Shown piece after piece: positions 1 through 9,700 of a DNA stretch of 64,000 nt. Positions within the stretch are counted from its first letter, which is position 1. Every line of letters begins with the position of its first letter. Origin of the DNA: Cupriavidus taiwanensis (lineage in GTDB: Bacteria > Pseudomonadota > Gammaproteobacteria > Burkholderiales > Burkholderiaceae); contig NZ_LT977070.1 of the NCBI RefSeq assembly GCF_900250075.1, positions 806,001 through 870,000 on the forward strand, in the 5' to 3' direction. The notes below the pieces were generated by a model. That model made no database searches. It was not told the DNA's origin and was given only the letters and a program-made list of their open reading frames with translations. The translations under genes were made by a program, and so were the position numbers.

Positions 1-1112
1 ATCTTGTTGTGGTAGACCACGCTGGCCAGCTGCGGCACGCGCGAGGCCAGGGTCTTCTTGCGGTCCTGGTCGAAGAAGAACTTGGCGTCGGCCAGGCGCG
101 GGCGCACCACGCGCTCGTTGCCGCTGATGATCGATTGCGGCGTCTCGGTGGCCAGGTTGGAGACGATCAGGAAGCGGTTGCGCAGGTGGCCGTCGGCATC
201 GGTCAGCGCAAAGTACTTCTGGTTGGTCTGCATGGTCAGGATCAGGCATTCCTGCGGCACCGCCAGGAAGGCTTCCTCGAAATGGCAGGCGTACACCACC
301 GGCCATTCCACCAGCGAGTTGACCTCATCGAGCAGCGCCTCGGGCATGATGACCTGGTCGGCGCCGGCCTCCTGCAGCAGCGCGCTGCGCATGCGCTCGC
401 GGCGCTCGGCATAGCTCGCCACCACGCGGCCGGCGGACTCGAGCTGCTGCGCATAGTCGTTGGCATGGCGGATCTCGATCGCGCCATGCGACAGGAAGCG
501 GTGGCCCTGGGTCAGGTTGCTGGCCTGCAGCCCCAGCAGCGTCACCGGCAGGATCTCGGCGCCGAACAGCGCGATCAGGCTGTGCGCCGGGCGCACGAAA
601 TGCACCGTGCTGCCGTCCGGGCGCTGGTAGCTCATCACCTTCGGGATCGGCAGCTTGGCCACGGTGTCTTCCAGCGTGGCCTGCAGCCCGGCGGCCAGCT
701 CGGCGCCGCGCGCGGTATAGCGGTAGAAGAAGGCCTCGGCCTTGCCGTCGGAGGCGCGCTCCAGCGACTGCCAGTCGATCTCGGCAACGCCGATCGACTT
801 GGCCAGCGCGGCCAGCTTCTTGGCCAGCGGGGCGGTCGGCTCGCCGTTGGCGTCCAGCGCCACCGACAGCGGCAGGACCTTCTCGCGCTGCTCGCGGTCC
901 GGCGCGTTGCGGCGCACGCCGCTGACCAGCGCGGCCAGGCGGCGCGGGGTGGCGAACGGCGTCACGGTGGCGCCCGGCTCAAGCAGGTCGCGCTCGCCCA
1001 GGCCGGCGAACAGGCCCTGCGCGAAGGCGTCGCCCAGGCGCGCCAGCGCCTTGGGGGGCAGCTCTTCGGTGAACAGTTCGATCAGCAGCGAGTCGGTCAT
1101 GGGTTGCGACAT
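1..1112 (-). CDS. glyS: Glycyl-tRNA synthetase beta subunit (partial, 3' end outside window)
   Basis: Beta chain of the bacterial alpha2-beta2 glycyl-tRNA synthetase, which charges tRNA-Gly in the cytoplasm; the beta chain supplies tRNA recognition. About 370 N-terminal codons are present and the gene runs off the left edge, so the C-terminal anticodon-binding part is not seen. The protein opens with [19 protein letters not shown], the typical start of this family. Two in-frame ATGs four codons apart (1112 and 1100) are possible starts; neither has a strong Shine-Dalgarno, and I chose the longer. It lies 38 nt downstream of a small secreted-protein gene that itself overlaps glyQ, so the three form one operon. 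Identity is secure. Confidence 0.95.
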   Translation of the reverse strand, partial: MSQPMTDSLLIELFTEELPPKALARLGDAFAQGLFAGLGERDLLEPGATVTPFATPRRLAALVSGVRRNAPDREQREKVLPLSVALDANGEPTAPLAKKLAALAKSIGVAEIDWQSLERASDGKAEAFFYRYTARGAELAAGLQATLEDTVAKLPIPKVMSYQRPDGSTVHFVRPAHSLIALFGAEILPVTLLGLQASNLTQGHRFLSHGAIEIRHANDYAQQLESAGRVVASYAERRERMRSALLQEAGADQVIMPEALLDEVNSLVEWPVVYACHFEEAFLAVPQECLILTMQTNQKYFALTDADGHLRNRFLIVSNLATETPQSIISGNERVVRPRLADAKFFFDQDRKKTLASRVPQLASVVYHNK

Positions 1113-1150
1113 GAATCGTATCCAACAGGTTGTAGCGCGCGCAGCCTGGC

Positions 1151-1789
1151 TCAGCAGCGCGGCGAAAGATTAGGTTCGACTCCGGACAGCAGCCACAGGC
1201 CGTTCTGTTGCCGGAATTGCAGCGTGGTGTAGGCGCATTGCGCGGCTGCTGCTGCGGCGGCGGCGCTGGCGGCGCCATTGGTACCGCCGCGGCTGCCCGC
1301 CGCCGGGAAGCGCGCGTCGATGCGGCGCAGGCGCTTGTCGTAGCGGATCTCGTCGATGCGCCCGCCCACCCAGAAATCGATCTTCGGCGGCAGCTGCGAG
1401 GCCGAGTAGTAGGTCTTGACCTTGCGCCGGGTGCGGCCGTTGTGGGTCTCGGTTTCGACCCAGGTCAGCGGGTAGCGGATCGCGCTTTCATAGGCGCGCA
1501 GCGGCACCCGGTGCCAGCCCAGGTCGCGCTGGCCGGACAGGTCGCACGAGAACGAGCGCACCAGCTGCGTCCACTGGTCCAGCGCGTTCAGCGACGGCCG
1601 CCACTGGCGCGCCATCGCCAGCTGCAGCGCCTGCGCGTCGGCCTCGCACACATTGCTCAGTTCGGCCGGCAGCATCAGCACCTGCGCGCTGGGAGCGGCC
1701 TGCGCACGCGCGCCCGCGGCATTGCCCGCCGTGGCCAGCGTGGCGAGGGCCAGGGCGCAGCCCAGCGCGCTGCGCGCCAGCAGCCTCAT
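1151..1789 (-). CDS. Secreted hypothetical protein embedded in the glyQ–glyS operon
   Basis: A 212-residue protein with a clear Sec signal peptide ([19 protein letters not shown], followed by AGARAQA as likely cleavage region). I do not recognise a named domain. The mature part has two tryptophan-rich segments, a PLTWVETET stretch, a short alanine run near residue 185 and a final Cys, giving a few cysteines that could pair in the periplasm. The ATG overlaps the glyQ stop in an ATGA arrangement, which indicates translational coupling, and glyS follows 38 nt later. A periplasmic protein between two subunits of a cytosolic synthetase has no obvious functional link; the gene order is probably lineage-specific. 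Start chosen from the overlap and the signal peptide. Confidence 0.85.
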   Translation of the reverse strand: MRLLARSALGCALALATLATAGNAAGARAQAAPSAQVLMLPAELSNVCEADAQALQLAMARQWRPSLNALDQWTQLVRSFSCDLSGQRDLGWHRVPLRAYESAIRYPLTWVETETHNGRTRRKVKTYYSASQLPPKIDFWVGGRIDEIRYDKRLRRIDARFPAAGSRGGTNGAASAAAAAAAAQCAYTTLQFRQQNGLWLLSGVEPNLSPRC

Positions 1790-2736
1790 GCCCGCGCTCC
1801 GTCGCGCTGGCCGCACATCGGGAAGCCGAGCGCCTCGCGCGAGTCGTAGTAGGCCTGCGCCACCTGGCGCGACAGGTTGCGGATGCGGCCGATATACGCC
1901 GCGCGCTCGGTGACCGAGATCGCGCCGCGCGCATCGAGCAGGTTGAAGGTGTGCGCGGCCTTGAGCACCTGTTCGTAGGCGGGCAGCGCCAGGCGCGTGC
2001 CGGTTTCCTGAGCGGCGTCGGCGCCGTCGCCATTGCCCATCAGCCGCTTGGCCTCGCTCTCGTGCTCGGCGAAATGACGGAACAGGATTTCGGTGTTGCT
2101 GTGCTCGAAGTTGTAGGTGGATTGCTCCACCTCGTTCTGGTGGTACACGTCGCCGTAGGTCAGGCGGCGGGTCTCGCCGTTCTCGACCCACTCGGTCCAG
2201 ACCAGGTCGTAGACGTTCTCGACCTTCTGCAGGTACATCGCCAGGCGTTCGATGCCGTAGGTGATCTCGCCGGTGATGGGCTTGCAGTCGATACCGCCCA
2301 CCTGCTGGAAGTAGGTGAACTGGGTCACCTCCATGCCGTTGAGCCAGACTTCCCAGCCCAGGCCCCAGGCGCCCAGCGTGGGGTTTTCCCAGTCGTCCTC
2401 GACGAAGCGGATGTCGTTCTGCTTCAGGTCCAGGCCGAGCGCCTCGAGCGAGCCCAGGTACAGCTCCAGGATGTTCTCCGGCGCGGGCTTGAGCACCACC
2501 TGGTATTGGTAGTAGTGCTGCAGCCGATTCGGGTTCTCGCCGTAGCGGCCGTCCTTGGGGCGCCGCGACGGCTGCACGTAGGCGGCACGCCACGGCTCGG
2601 GGCCGATCGCGCGCAGGAAGGTATGTACGTGGGAAGTGCCGGCGCCGACCTCCAGATCGATGGGTTGCAACAGCGCGCAGCCCTGCCGGTCCCAGTAGGC
2701 CTGCAGGGTCAGAATCATTTGTTGGAAGGTCAGCAT
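1786..2736 (-). CDS. glyQ: Glycyl-tRNA synthetase alpha subunit
   Basis: Catalytic alpha chain of heterotetrameric glycyl-tRNA synthetase: activates glycine with ATP and, with GlyS, transfers it to tRNA-Gly. The 316-residue length is normal for the family. It begins [20 protein letters not shown], the usual GlyQ opening, and carries the conserved blocks [19 protein letters not shown] and [18 protein letters not shown] of the class II fold. First gene of the operon with the embedded secreted protein and glyS. The stop codon overlaps the next ATG by the ATGA pattern. A much longer upstream reading frame exists but contains no conserved sequence, so the start at 2736 is firm. Confidence 0.97.
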   Translation of the reverse strand: MLTFQQMILTLQAYWDRQGCALLQPIDLEVGAGTSHVHTFLRAIGPEPWRAAYVQPSRRPKDGRYGENPNRLQHYYQYQVVLKPAPENILELYLGSLEALGLDLKQNDIRFVEDDWENPTLGAWGLGWEVWLNGMEVTQFTYFQQVGGIDCKPITGEITYGIERLAMYLQKVENVYDLVWTEWVENGETRRLTYGDVYHQNEVEQSTYNFEHSNTEILFRHFAEHESEAKRLMGNGDGADAAQETGTRLALPAYEQVLKAAHTFNLLDARGAISVTERAAYIGRIRNLSRQVAQAYYDSREALGFPMCGQRDGARA

Positions 2737-3030
2737 AGGAAGACTAGGTAGAGGCAAGCGGAGGCAAGCCGAGGCCGCGCAGCGCGTGCCGGAGCCGCCG
2801 CATACGGATTTTGCCAAACCCTGAATTCTATCGGCTTTTTGGCGCGGCGCCCCGTTTGGCAGGGCCGCATGGGGCACGCATCGATGGCCGGACCGGTGCG
2901 CCGATGTCGGCCCAGCGCAACGCATCGGGAAAATACTGACGCCGATTTCAGGTTGCGGCGCTGCTTGCCGATAACGTTTTTGTATACAGTATGAGTAAGC
3001 AACCCGTTTCAGAGCGTTGCGATTGACAGT

Positions 3031-3080
3031 CCGTGCCGGTATGCAGGCACGGCGGCTGCCCGGTCTTGCCGCGGCAGCCG
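3031..3080 (+). other. Two adjacent hairpins in a putative leader
   Basis: CCGTGCC (3031–3037) pairs with GGCACGG (3046–3052), and directly after it CGGCTGCC (3053–3060) pairs perfectly with GGCAGCCG (3073–3080). Neither is followed by a T-tract, so these are not ordinary terminators. They lie 38 nt before the possible small membrane peptide gene. They may be a structured 5' leader, a small RNA, or simply GC-rich chance structure. The rest of the 2737–3293 interval shows no other gene. Confidence 0.4.
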
Positions 3081-3118
3081 TATGTCAGGAACTGATTATT
3101 GATGGGGACATTCGGATC

Positions 3119-3211
3119 ATGGCACTTCTTTCTCGCAAACCTTATCTGGTCGCAATCGCGGTCATGATCGCCGCGGCCACCGTGTCCGTGGTGACCGGGC
3201 TGCTGAACTGA
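3119..3211 (+). CDS. Possible 30-residue membrane peptide
   Basis: A short frame encoding MALLSRKPYLVAIAVMIAAA followed by TVSVVTGLLN: a basic N-terminus, then about 22 hydrophobic residues, shaped like a single transmembrane helix. It lies alone on the plus strand between two minus-strand operons. A weak Shine-Dalgarno (GGGGA) sits about 10 nt upstream. The preceding leader has two perfect hairpins (3031–3052 and 3053–3080) and, further up, a TATACAGTATGAG promoter-like stretch. No family is recognised. It could be an expressed small protein, a type I toxin-like peptide, or a chance frame; coding potential cannot be judged from 30 codons. Confidence 0.3.
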   Translation: MALLSRKPYLVAIAVMIAAATVSVVTGLLN

Positions 3212-3293
3212 ACCTGCCCGCGCGCCGCTGACGCGCCTGCGGCACCGGGGCTGCGGCGGTGATCCGCCGCGCCCGGCGCCCAGCCTTGCGCCT

Positions 3294-4901
3294 TCAGCCG
3301 GTCGTGCGCGCCCTGCGCGCGCGCCAGGCCGCCATGCCCAGCACCAGCGCGATCAGCGCCAGCACCGGCGCGTTGCCCCAGCGGATATAGGGTGTCAGCC
3401 CCTGCATGCCCTGCACCTCGGCCGTCAGCGTGCCGACGGTGAAGGTCGGCAGGCGTTGCTGCACCGAGCCGTCCGGGCGCACCACCGCGGTCATGCCGGT
3501 ATTGGTCGAGCGCAGCATCGGGCGGCGCGTTTCCAGCGCCCGCATGCGCGAGATCTGCAGGTGCTGGTCCAGCGCGATGGTGTCGCCGAACCACGCCAGG
3601 TTGGTCAGGTTGGCCAGCAGGTTGGCCGGCGCCGGCTGCTGGCGCAGCGTCTGCGCGATCTCTTCGCCAAACAAATCCTCGTAGCAGATGTTCGGCGCCA
3701 CGCGCACGCCCCGCACCGGCAGCGAGGCCTGGTCCAGGCCACCCCTGCGGAAGTCGCCCAGCGGCATCTTCATCATGTCGACGAACCAGCGGAAGCCGAG
3801 CGGGATGAATTCGCCGAACGGCACCAGGTGGTGCTTGTTGTAGCGGTACAGGCGCTCGGTTTCAGGGCCCAGGCCGAACACGCTGTTGGTGAAATCGACC
3901 GGGGAATCGGCTCCGGCGGCGCCGAACAGCACCGTGGTGCCGCTTTCCAGCGCGAAGTCGCGCACGGTGACGGCGACGTCGACCGGCAGCTCCTGCAGGA
4001 TCACCGGGAACGCGGTTTCGGGCGTCACCACCAGGTCGGCCGGCGCCGCGGTGATCATGTCGCGGTACAGCTCGATCGAGCGCTGGATGCCGGCGGGCTC
4101 GAACTTGATGTCCTGCGCCACGTTGCCTTGCAGCAGACGCACCGTCAGCGGCTTGCCCGCAGGCGTGGTCCACGCCAGCGGCGCCAGCGCCGCGCCGGCG
4201 GCGGGCACCAGCAGGGCCAGCGCCAGCGCGCCCAGCGCGCGGCGCCGTTCGCCCCGGCCGAGCCCGCGCACCGCGCCCGCCAGCAGCGCCGCCACCGCGG
4301 CGGCCAGCGCGCCGATGCCGTACACGCCCAGCACCGGCGCGAAACCCGCCAGCGGGCCGTCGGCGTGCGCATAACCGCCCGACAGCCACGGGAAGCCGGT
4401 GAACACCACGCCGCGCAGCCATTCGGTCAGGCCCCACGCCGCGCCGAACACCAGCGGCGCCAGCAGCGTGCCCGCGGGCAGGCGCGCCGTCAGCCGGTGC
4501 CAGAGCGCGCCGGCCAGCGCGGGGTAGAGCGACAGGAAGCCCGAGAACAGCACCACCGCCAGCGCGGCCATCCACGACGGCATCTCGCCGTACACGTGCA
4601 TGCTGATATAGAGCCACCAGATGCCGGACAGGAACCAGCCCAGGCCGAAGGCATAGCCGATGGCGCCGGCCGCGCGCGTGCGCGGCGCCTCGGCGATCAG
4701 CGCGGCCAGGCCGGCCAGCGACAGGATCTGCAGCCACCACCAGTCATGCGGGGCGAAGGCCTGGGTATGGGCGATGCCCAGCACGCCGGCCAGCAGCAGG
4801 CGCGCCAGCACCGCGGCGCGCGATTGCGCGCGCGTGCCGGGCACGCCGGTGGCGCCGGCGTCGGCAGCGGCGCCGTTGGGGAGCGGGGCGGGCAGCTTCA
4901 T
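3294..4901 (-). CDS. lnt: Apolipoprotein N-acyltransferase
   Basis: Inner-membrane enzyme that adds the third acyl chain to the N-terminal cysteine of lipoproteins, the last step of lipoprotein maturation. The 535-residue protein has an N-terminal half of several hydrophobic segments (about 30–245), a periplasmic nitrilase-like domain (about 255–500) and a final transmembrane helix. The nitrilase catalytic triad is visible: E295 in TPETAFP, K356 in YNKHHLVPFGE and C406 in NICYEDLF. The ATG at 4901 overlaps the corC stop as ATGA, so translation is coupled; corC–lnt is a conserved arrangement. The residues before about 30 are Ala/Pro-rich and not conserved, but no better start exists given the overlap. 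Confidence 0.96.
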   Translation of the reverse strand: MKLPAPLPNGAAADAGATGVPGTRAQSRAAVLARLLLAGVLGIAHTQAFAPHDWWWLQILSLAGLAALIAEAPRTRAAGAIGYAFGLGWFLSGIWWLYISMHVYGEMPSWMAALAVVLFSGFLSLYPALAGALWHRLTARLPAGTLLAPLVFGAAWGLTEWLRGVVFTGFPWLSGGYAHADGPLAGFAPVLGVYGIGALAAAVAALLAGAVRGLGRGERRRALGALALALLVPAAGAALAPLAWTTPAGKPLTVRLLQGNVAQDIKFEPAGIQRSIELYRDMITAAPADLVVTPETAFPVILQELPVDVAVTVRDFALESGTTVLFGAAGADSPVDFTNSVFGLGPETERLYRYNKHHLVPFGEFIPLGFRWFVDMMKMPLGDFRRGGLDQASLPVRGVRVAPNICYEDLFGEEIAQTLRQQPAPANLLANLTNLAWFGDTIALDQHLQISRMRALETRRPMLRSTNTGMTAVVRPDGSVQQRLPTFTVGTLTAEVQGMQGLTPYIRWGNAPVLALIALVLGMAAWRARRARTTG

Positions 4902-5785
4902 GCGCTGGCCGCGCTGGCGCTGTCGGTGTTGGCTTCGCGGTGCACCTGCAGCAGGTGCACCTGGCGCGCGTCGGCGCGCAGCACCTCGAAGCGGATCGGC
5001 GGCAGCGTGATGACCTCGCCGCGATGGGGCACGTGGCCCACGTGGTTGGACAGCAGCCCGCCGACGGTGTCGACATCGTGGTCCGAGAAGCCCGTGCCGA
5101 AGGCCTCGTTGAACTGCGCGATCTCGGTCAGGCCGTGCACGCGCCAGCTGCCGTCGGGCATCGGCAGGATATTGTCCTGGTCTTCGTCCAGGTCGAATTC
5201 GTCCTCGATATCGCCAACGATCTGTTCCAGCACGTCCTCGATCGTCACCAGCCCGGCCACGCCGCCGTATTCGTCGACCACCATGGCGATATGGTTGCGG
5301 TTGATGCGGAACTCGCGCAGCAGGATGTTCAGGCGCTTGGATTCGGGAATGAACACCGCCGGACGCAGGGTCTCGCGCAGGTCGAAGGCGGGATCGGTGT
5401 AGTAGCGCAGCAGGTCCTTGGCCAGCAGGATGCCGATGATGTTGTCGCGGCTGCCTTCGTAGACCGGGAAGCGCGAGTGCGCGGTCTGCTGCATGAAGGG
5501 GATGAAGGTCTCCGGCGCGTCGGCGATATTGACCAGATCCATCTGCGCGCGCGGCACCATGATGTCGGCGGCGGTCAGTTCGGAAACCTGGAACACGCCC
5601 TCGATCATCGACAGGGAATCGGCATCGATCAGGCTGCGCTCATGCGCTTCCTGGAGCACTTCAAGCAATTCCGCGCGGGTGTCCGGCTCGGGGGAGATCA
5701 GGTCTGACAGGCGTTCGAGCAGCGATCTTGGCCGATCGGCCTGCTTCAGGTAAGCGGGCTTCGAACTGGGATAGGGGTCGTTCAT
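4898..5785 (-). CDS. corC: CBS-pair protein of the CorC/HlyC family
   Basis: Soluble partner protein of the CorC/YbeX group, linked to magnesium/cobalt efflux and, in recent work on the family, to ribosome-related physiology. The 295-residue protein has an acidic helical N-terminus, two CBS domains (about 70–130 and 140–200; hallmark segments ADIMVPRAQMD and MVVDEYGGVAGLVTIEDVLE) and a C-terminal CorC_HlyC transporter-associated domain (about 215–290). There is no large membrane domain, which separates it from the CNNM-like long forms. It begins a two-gene unit with lnt and lies 132 nt from ybeY. The exact biochemical role is uncertain. Confidence 0.93.
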   Translation of the reverse strand: MNDPYPSSKPAYLKQADRPRSLLERLSDLISPEPDTRAELLEVLQEAHERSLIDADSLSMIEGVFQVSELTAADIMVPRAQMDLVNIADAPETFIPFMQQTAHSRFPVYEGSRDNIIGILLAKDLLRYYTDPAFDLRETLRPAVFIPESKRLNILLREFRINRNHIAMVVDEYGGVAGLVTIEDVLEQIVGDIEDEFDLDEDQDNILPMPDGSWRVHGLTEIAQFNEAFGTGFSDHDVDTVGGLLSNHVGHVPHRGEVITLPPIRFEVLRADARQVHLLQVHREANTDSASAASA

Positions 5786-5917
5786 TTCGCGGCGAGCGCG
5801 TGGTGGAGATCGTCTGAAGGATACACTAAAAGCCTGTCGGTCCCGTGACGGCGGGCCGCGGCCGTACTTCAGATGTGCCGCAGGAGACGCTCGTCGGCGC
5901 CGCCTGCGGCAGCCGCG

Positions 5918-6673
5918 TCACGCGGCCCGGTCGGCCTTCTCCGCCCGGTAGGGATCGGCATAGCCGAGCGCCTGCAGCGTCTCGGTCTCGATCGCTTCCA
6001 TTTCCTCGGCCTCGGCGTCGTCCTCGTGCTCGTAGCCTTGCGCATGCAGCACGCCGTGCACCACCAGATGGGCGTAATGGGCCTCGAGCGGCTTGCGCTG
6101 CTCGCGCGCCTCGGCTTCCACCACCGGGCAGCACAGCACGATGTCGCCGGTGACCGGATCCTCCTCGCGCTCGGCATAGGCGAAGGTCAGGACATTGGTG
6201 GCGTAGTCCTTGCCGCGATAGGTGCGGTTCAGCGTGCGGCCTTCTTCCTCGCCCACGAAGCGGATGGTCAGCGCGGCGTCGGCGTACAGCGCCGACTTGA
6301 CCCAGGTCTCGAGCTTGCGCCGCGCCGGCAGGCCGTTGCCCTTGGCGATGCCGTCGCCGTGCTGGACTTCCAGTTCCAGCGCCGGCGGCGTGGCGGGGGT
6401 GCCGGTGGTGGTGGTCAGCGGCGCGGCGGTCACCGCCACCGACAGCGCGTCATGGTTGTCCGGGCGCACCAGCAGGCCGGCCTGCTGGTTGGTATCGGTG
6501 TGCTCGGCCAGCAGCGCGACCACGCCATCGGCGGCCTGCGACAGGTCCAGCGTCAGGCTGCGGCCGTCGGGCAGCTGCACGCGCAGCGCATGCGCGGCGC
6601 TCTTGCGCGCGCGGCCTTCGTTATCGAACAGCGTCAGGCTGACGCCGGAAGACTTGGATTTCGGGGATTTCAA
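5918..6673 (-). CDS. ybeY: Endoribonuclease YbeY with long N-terminal extension
   Basis: Metal-dependent RNase of 16S rRNA 3'-end maturation and ribosome quality control. The zinc motif H-x3-H-x5-H is present at residues 206, 210 and 216 ([11 protein letters not shown]), and the core opens at [10 protein letters not shown] near residue 97. The family is normally about 150–180 residues; here the frame gives 251. The only start codon reaching the full frame is TTG at 6673, which directly follows the phoH stop (TAATTG); no ATG occurs before the core, only internal GTGs. The extension is low in conserved sequence, with a Thr/Ala/Pro-rich stretch before the core. The true start is therefore open, though the core is certain. 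Operon with phoH upstream. Confidence 0.85.
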   Translation of the reverse strand: MKSPKSKSSGVSLTLFDNEGRARKSAAHALRVQLPDGRSLTLDLSQAADGVVALLAEHTDTNQQAGLLVRPDNHDALSVAVTAAPLTTTTGTPATPPALELEVQHGDGIAKGNGLPARRKLETWVKSALYADAALTIRFVGEEEGRTLNRTYRGKDYATNVLTFAYAEREEDPVTGDIVLCCPVVEAEAREQRKPLEAHYAHLVVHGVLHAQGYEHEDDAEAEEMEAIETETLQALGYADPYRAEKADRAA

Positions 6674-7681
6674 TTACGCGTCCTTGTGCTGGGCGTGGTA
6701 TTCGTCATAGGCATCGACGATGCGGGCCACCAGCGGATGGCGCACCACGTCGATGCTGGTAAAGCGGGTGCAGGCGATGCCGCGCACGTCGCGCAGCACG
6801 TGCTGCGCTTCCACCAGGCCGCTCTTCTGCCCCTTGGGCAGGTCGATCTGCGTGGTGTCGCCGGTGATCACCGCCTTGGAGCCGAAGCCGATGCGGGTCA
6901 GGAACATCTTCATCTGCTCGGGCGTGGTGTTCTGCGCCTCGTCCAGGATGATGAAGGCGTGGTTCAGCGTGCGCCCGCGCATATAAGCCAGCGGCGCGAT
7001 CTCGATCATCTGGCGCTCGAACATCTTCTGCGTGCGGTCGAAGCCGAGCAGGTCGTACAGCGCGTCGTACAGCGGGCGCAGGTAGGGGTCGACCTTCTGC
7101 GCCAGGTCGCCGGGCAGGAAGCCCAGGCGCTCGCCGGCTTCTACCGCCGGGCGCGTCAGCACGATGCGCTTGACCGCGTCGCGCTCGAGCGCGTCGACCG
7201 CGCACGCCACCGCCAGGTAGGTCTTGCCAGTGCCGGCCGGGCCGATGCCCATGGTCAGGTCGTGCGACAGGATATTGCGCAGGTAGTCGCGCTGCGCCAC
7301 GGTGCGGCCCTGCAGGCCGGTGCGGCGCGTATGCAGCACCGGCGATTCATCGCCTTCCTCGCGCTCGGCCTCGTCGTCATCGCCGTTGCCGTTGCCGGGC
7401 AGGTAGCTGCCATGCGCGCTGAGCTGGCGCGTCTCGACCAGGCCCAGCTGCACGTCGTCGATCGACAGCGGCGTGCGCGCCTGGTTGTAGAAGCGCTCGA
7501 GCGCCAGCGCGGCATCCTGCGCGTGGCCGCCGCGGATGGTCATGCGGTGGCCGCGGCGCTGGATGGTCACGTCCAGCGCTTGCTCGATCTGGCGCAGGTT
7601 CTCGTCGAGCGGGCCGCACAGGTTCTGCAGCCGGGTGTTGTCGTCCCGCGGGGCGACAAATTCTGCGGAAGGGACTTTCAT
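6674..7681 (-). CDS. phoL: PhoH family ATPase (PhoL)
   Basis: P-loop ATPase of the PhoH group, usually neighbouring ybeY and miaB and thought to act in RNA metabolism. The 335-residue protein has an N-terminal KH-like region (about 20–80), an acidic low-complexity linker ([16 protein letters not shown], about 98–113) and the ATPase domain with Walker [11 protein letters not shown] at 145–154 and Walker B IILDEAQN near 245. The start ATG at 7681 opens [15 protein letters not shown]; a longer frame upstream is unconserved. The stop abuts the ybeY start, and miaB ends 49 nt upstream, so miaB–phoH–ybeY form one transcript. Confidence 0.95.
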   Translation of the reverse strand: MKVPSAEFVAPRDDNTRLQNLCGPLDENLRQIEQALDVTIQRRGHRMTIRGGHAQDAALALERFYNQARTPLSIDDVQLGLVETRQLSAHGSYLPGNGNGDDDEAEREEGDESPVLHTRRTGLQGRTVAQRDYLRNILSHDLTMGIGPAGTGKTYLAVACAVDALERDAVKRIVLTRPAVEAGERLGFLPGDLAQKVDPYLRPLYDALYDLLGFDRTQKMFERQMIEIAPLAYMRGRTLNHAFIILDEAQNTTPEQMKMFLTRIGFGSKAVITGDTTQIDLPKGQKSGLVEAQHVLRDVRGIACTRFTSIDVVRHPLVARIVDAYDEYHAQHKDA

Positions 7682-7730
7682 CGGTGGGCGATGGCCTTGC
7701 TGGAAGCTGCTGGGTGGATGGGTCGGAGCG

Positions 7731-9083
7731 TTACTGCCGCACCACGATCTCGCCGCGCAGCGAGTGCGGGAATGCCTGCGTGATGCTGACATCGACCAGC
7801 TGGCCGACCAGCCGGTCGCGGCCCGCCTGCGGTACCCCCGGCAGGGCGAAGTTGACCACGCGATTGTTCTCGGTGCGGCCATGCAGCTCGGTCGGGTCCT
7901 TGCGCGCCGGGCCTTCGACCAGGATGCGCTGCACCGTGCCGACCATGTTCCGGCTGATGCGCTGCACGTTTTCCTCGATGGTGGCCTGCAGCCGCTGCAG
8001 GCGCTGCAGCTTGACCTCGCGCGGGGTGTCGTCGTGCAGGTTGGCAGCGGGCGTGCCCGGCCGCGGGCTGAAGATGAACGAGAACGAAGTGTCGTAGCCG
8101 ATCTCCTCGATCATCGCCATCAGCTTGTCGAAATCGGCATCGGTCTCGCCGGGGAAGCCGACGATAAAGTCCGACGACATCGACATGTCCGGGCGCAGCA
8201 CGCGCAGCTTGCGGATGATGCTCTTGTACTCCAGCACGCTGTAGCCGCGCTTCATCGCCATCAGGATGCGGTCGGATGCATGCTGCACCGGCAGGTGCAG
8301 GTGGTTGACCAGTTTGTCGCAGCGGCCGTACAGCTCGACCAGGCGCGAGGTGAATTCCTTGGGATGGCTGGTGGTGTAGCGGATGCGCTCGATGCCCGGG
8401 ATCTCGGCCACGTATTCGATCAGCAGCGCGAAGTCGGCGATCTCGGCGGTATCGCCCATCTTGCCGCGGTAGGCGTTGACGTTCTGGCCCAGCAGCGTGA
8501 CTTCGCGCACGCCCTGGTCGGCCAGGCCTGCGACCTCGGCCAGCACGTCCTCGAACGGGCGCGACACTTCCTCGCCGCGCGTGTACGGCACCACGCAATA
8601 GCTGCAGTACTTGGAGCAGCCTTCCATGATCGACACGAACGCGCTTGGCCCCTCGACGCGCGCGGGCGGCAGGTGGTCGAACTTCTCGATCTCGGGGAAG
8701 GAGATGTCCACCTGCGACTGGCCGGTGCGCTGCCGGCGCGCAATCAGGTCAGGCAGGCGGTGCAGCGTCTGCGGGCCGAACACCACGTCGACATAGGGCG
8801 CGCGCGAGACGATGCTGGCGCCTTCCTGGCTGGCCACGCAGCCGCCCACGCCGATCACCAGGTCGGGCTTGGCGGCCTTGAGCGCCTTCATCCGGCCCAG
8901 CTCCGAGAACACCTTCTCCTGCGCCTTCTCGCGCACCGAGCAGGTGTTGAACAGGATCACGTCGGCGTCTTCGACGTTGTCGGTGGCTTCCAGCCCCTGG
9001 CTGGCGTTGAGGACGTCGACCATCTTGTCCGAGTCGTACTCGTTCATCTGGCAGCCGTACGTCTTGACGAAAACTTTCTTCAT
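7731..9083 (-). CDS. miaB: tRNA-2-methylthio-N6-dimethylallyladenosine synthase
   Basis: Radical-SAM methylthiotransferase that converts i6A37 to ms2i6A37 in tRNAs reading codons that begin with U. The 450-residue protein has the N-terminal MTTase domain with cluster cysteines C11, C48 and C82, the radical-SAM motif CSKYCSYC at 156–163, and a C-terminal TRAM domain (about 380–450). Length and start ([19 protein letters not shown]) fit MiaB rather than MtaB or RimO. First gene of the miaB–phoH–ybeY run. Confidence 0.97.
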   Translation of the reverse strand: MKKVFVKTYGCQMNEYDSDKMVDVLNASQGLEATDNVEDADVILFNTCSVREKAQEKVFSELGRMKALKAAKPDLVIGVGGCVASQEGASIVSRAPYVDVVFGPQTLHRLPDLIARRQRTGQSQVDISFPEIEKFDHLPPARVEGPSAFVSIMEGCSKYCSYCVVPYTRGEEVSRPFEDVLAEVAGLADQGVREVTLLGQNVNAYRGKMGDTAEIADFALLIEYVAEIPGIERIRYTTSHPKEFTSRLVELYGRCDKLVNHLHLPVQHASDRILMAMKRGYSVLEYKSIIRKLRVLRPDMSMSSDFIVGFPGETDADFDKLMAMIEEIGYDTSFSFIFSPRPGTPAANLHDDTPREVKLQRLQRLQATIEENVQRISRNMVGTVQRILVEGPARKDPTELHGRTENNRVVNFALPGVPQAGRDRLVGQLVDVSITQAFPHSLRGEIVVRQ

Positions 9084-9173
9084 ATGCCGATCTCAGTGGT
9101 TGACCTGGGGGCATCAGGGTGTTGCAACAACACGGCCGGCGCGTGGGGCACGCCGGTCGCACTTCGGGGCTGG

Positions 9174-9569
9174 TTATTTCTTCAGCGCCTGCTGTTCGGC
9201 CTCGCTCAGCACCCATGCGGTCAGCAGCTGGCCGTAGAGGTCAAGCTTGTACCGCACCGGCAGCTTCTGGCCCGCCACCGCGGCGCTGGCCAGCAACTGG
9301 TTGTCGGTGCCGAACAGGCGCAGGCCCGGCGCCACGCCCACGCGCTTGCCGTCGAGCGTGGCAGTCTGCGGCGCGCCGGCCGACGGCGCGGCGATGACCA
9401 GCCTGGCCGCCACGGCATCGTCCGGAATCGCGCGCACCGGCTGGGCCGCCGCGACTGCCGCACCCAGCAGCAGCGCCGCGCCGCACGCCAGTCCTGCGCA
9501 ATGCTTGCGCAGGCGGCTGGATGTCACGGACTCCGGCGCCTCGCGGCGCGTATCACGACCTGCTGGCAT
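9174..9569 (-). CDS. Small exported hypothetical protein
   Basis: A 131-residue protein with a basic N-terminus and a hydrophobic signal segment ending in GAAVAAAQPVRA, so probably exported by Sec. The mature part contains ARLVIAAPSAGAPQTATLDG and VAPGLRLFGTDNQLLASA, suggesting a small beta-rich periplasmic fold; I do not recognise the family. I chose the ATG at 9569 because GGAG lies 5–8 nt before it; a longer frame beginning at 9638 has a Pro-rich unconserved leader. It lies 90 nt upstream of miaB on the same strand and may share its transcript. Confidence 0.7.
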   Translation of the reverse strand: MPAGRDTRREAPESVTSSRLRKHCAGLACGAALLLGAAVAAAQPVRAIPDDAVAARLVIAAPSAGAPQTATLDGKRVGVAPGLRLFGTDNQLLASAAVAGQKLPVRYKLDLYGQLLTAWVLSEAEQQALKK

Positions 9570-9700
9570 GGGGAACTCCGACAAATAGGGCAGTGCGGTG
9601 GGTGGATGACCCGCTGGCCGTGGCCGAAAGGCGGGCAACCGCGCATTTTACCTCGCCGGCGCCGGCTTGGTGTGGCAGGCAGCGTGGCAGGCAAGCGGCG

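Noticed and set aside
2974..2989. LexA box upstream of the small peptide
   Set aside because: Only the right half (TATACAG) matches; the left half reads ACGT instead of CTGT. Too weak to list, unlike the perfect box before recA.
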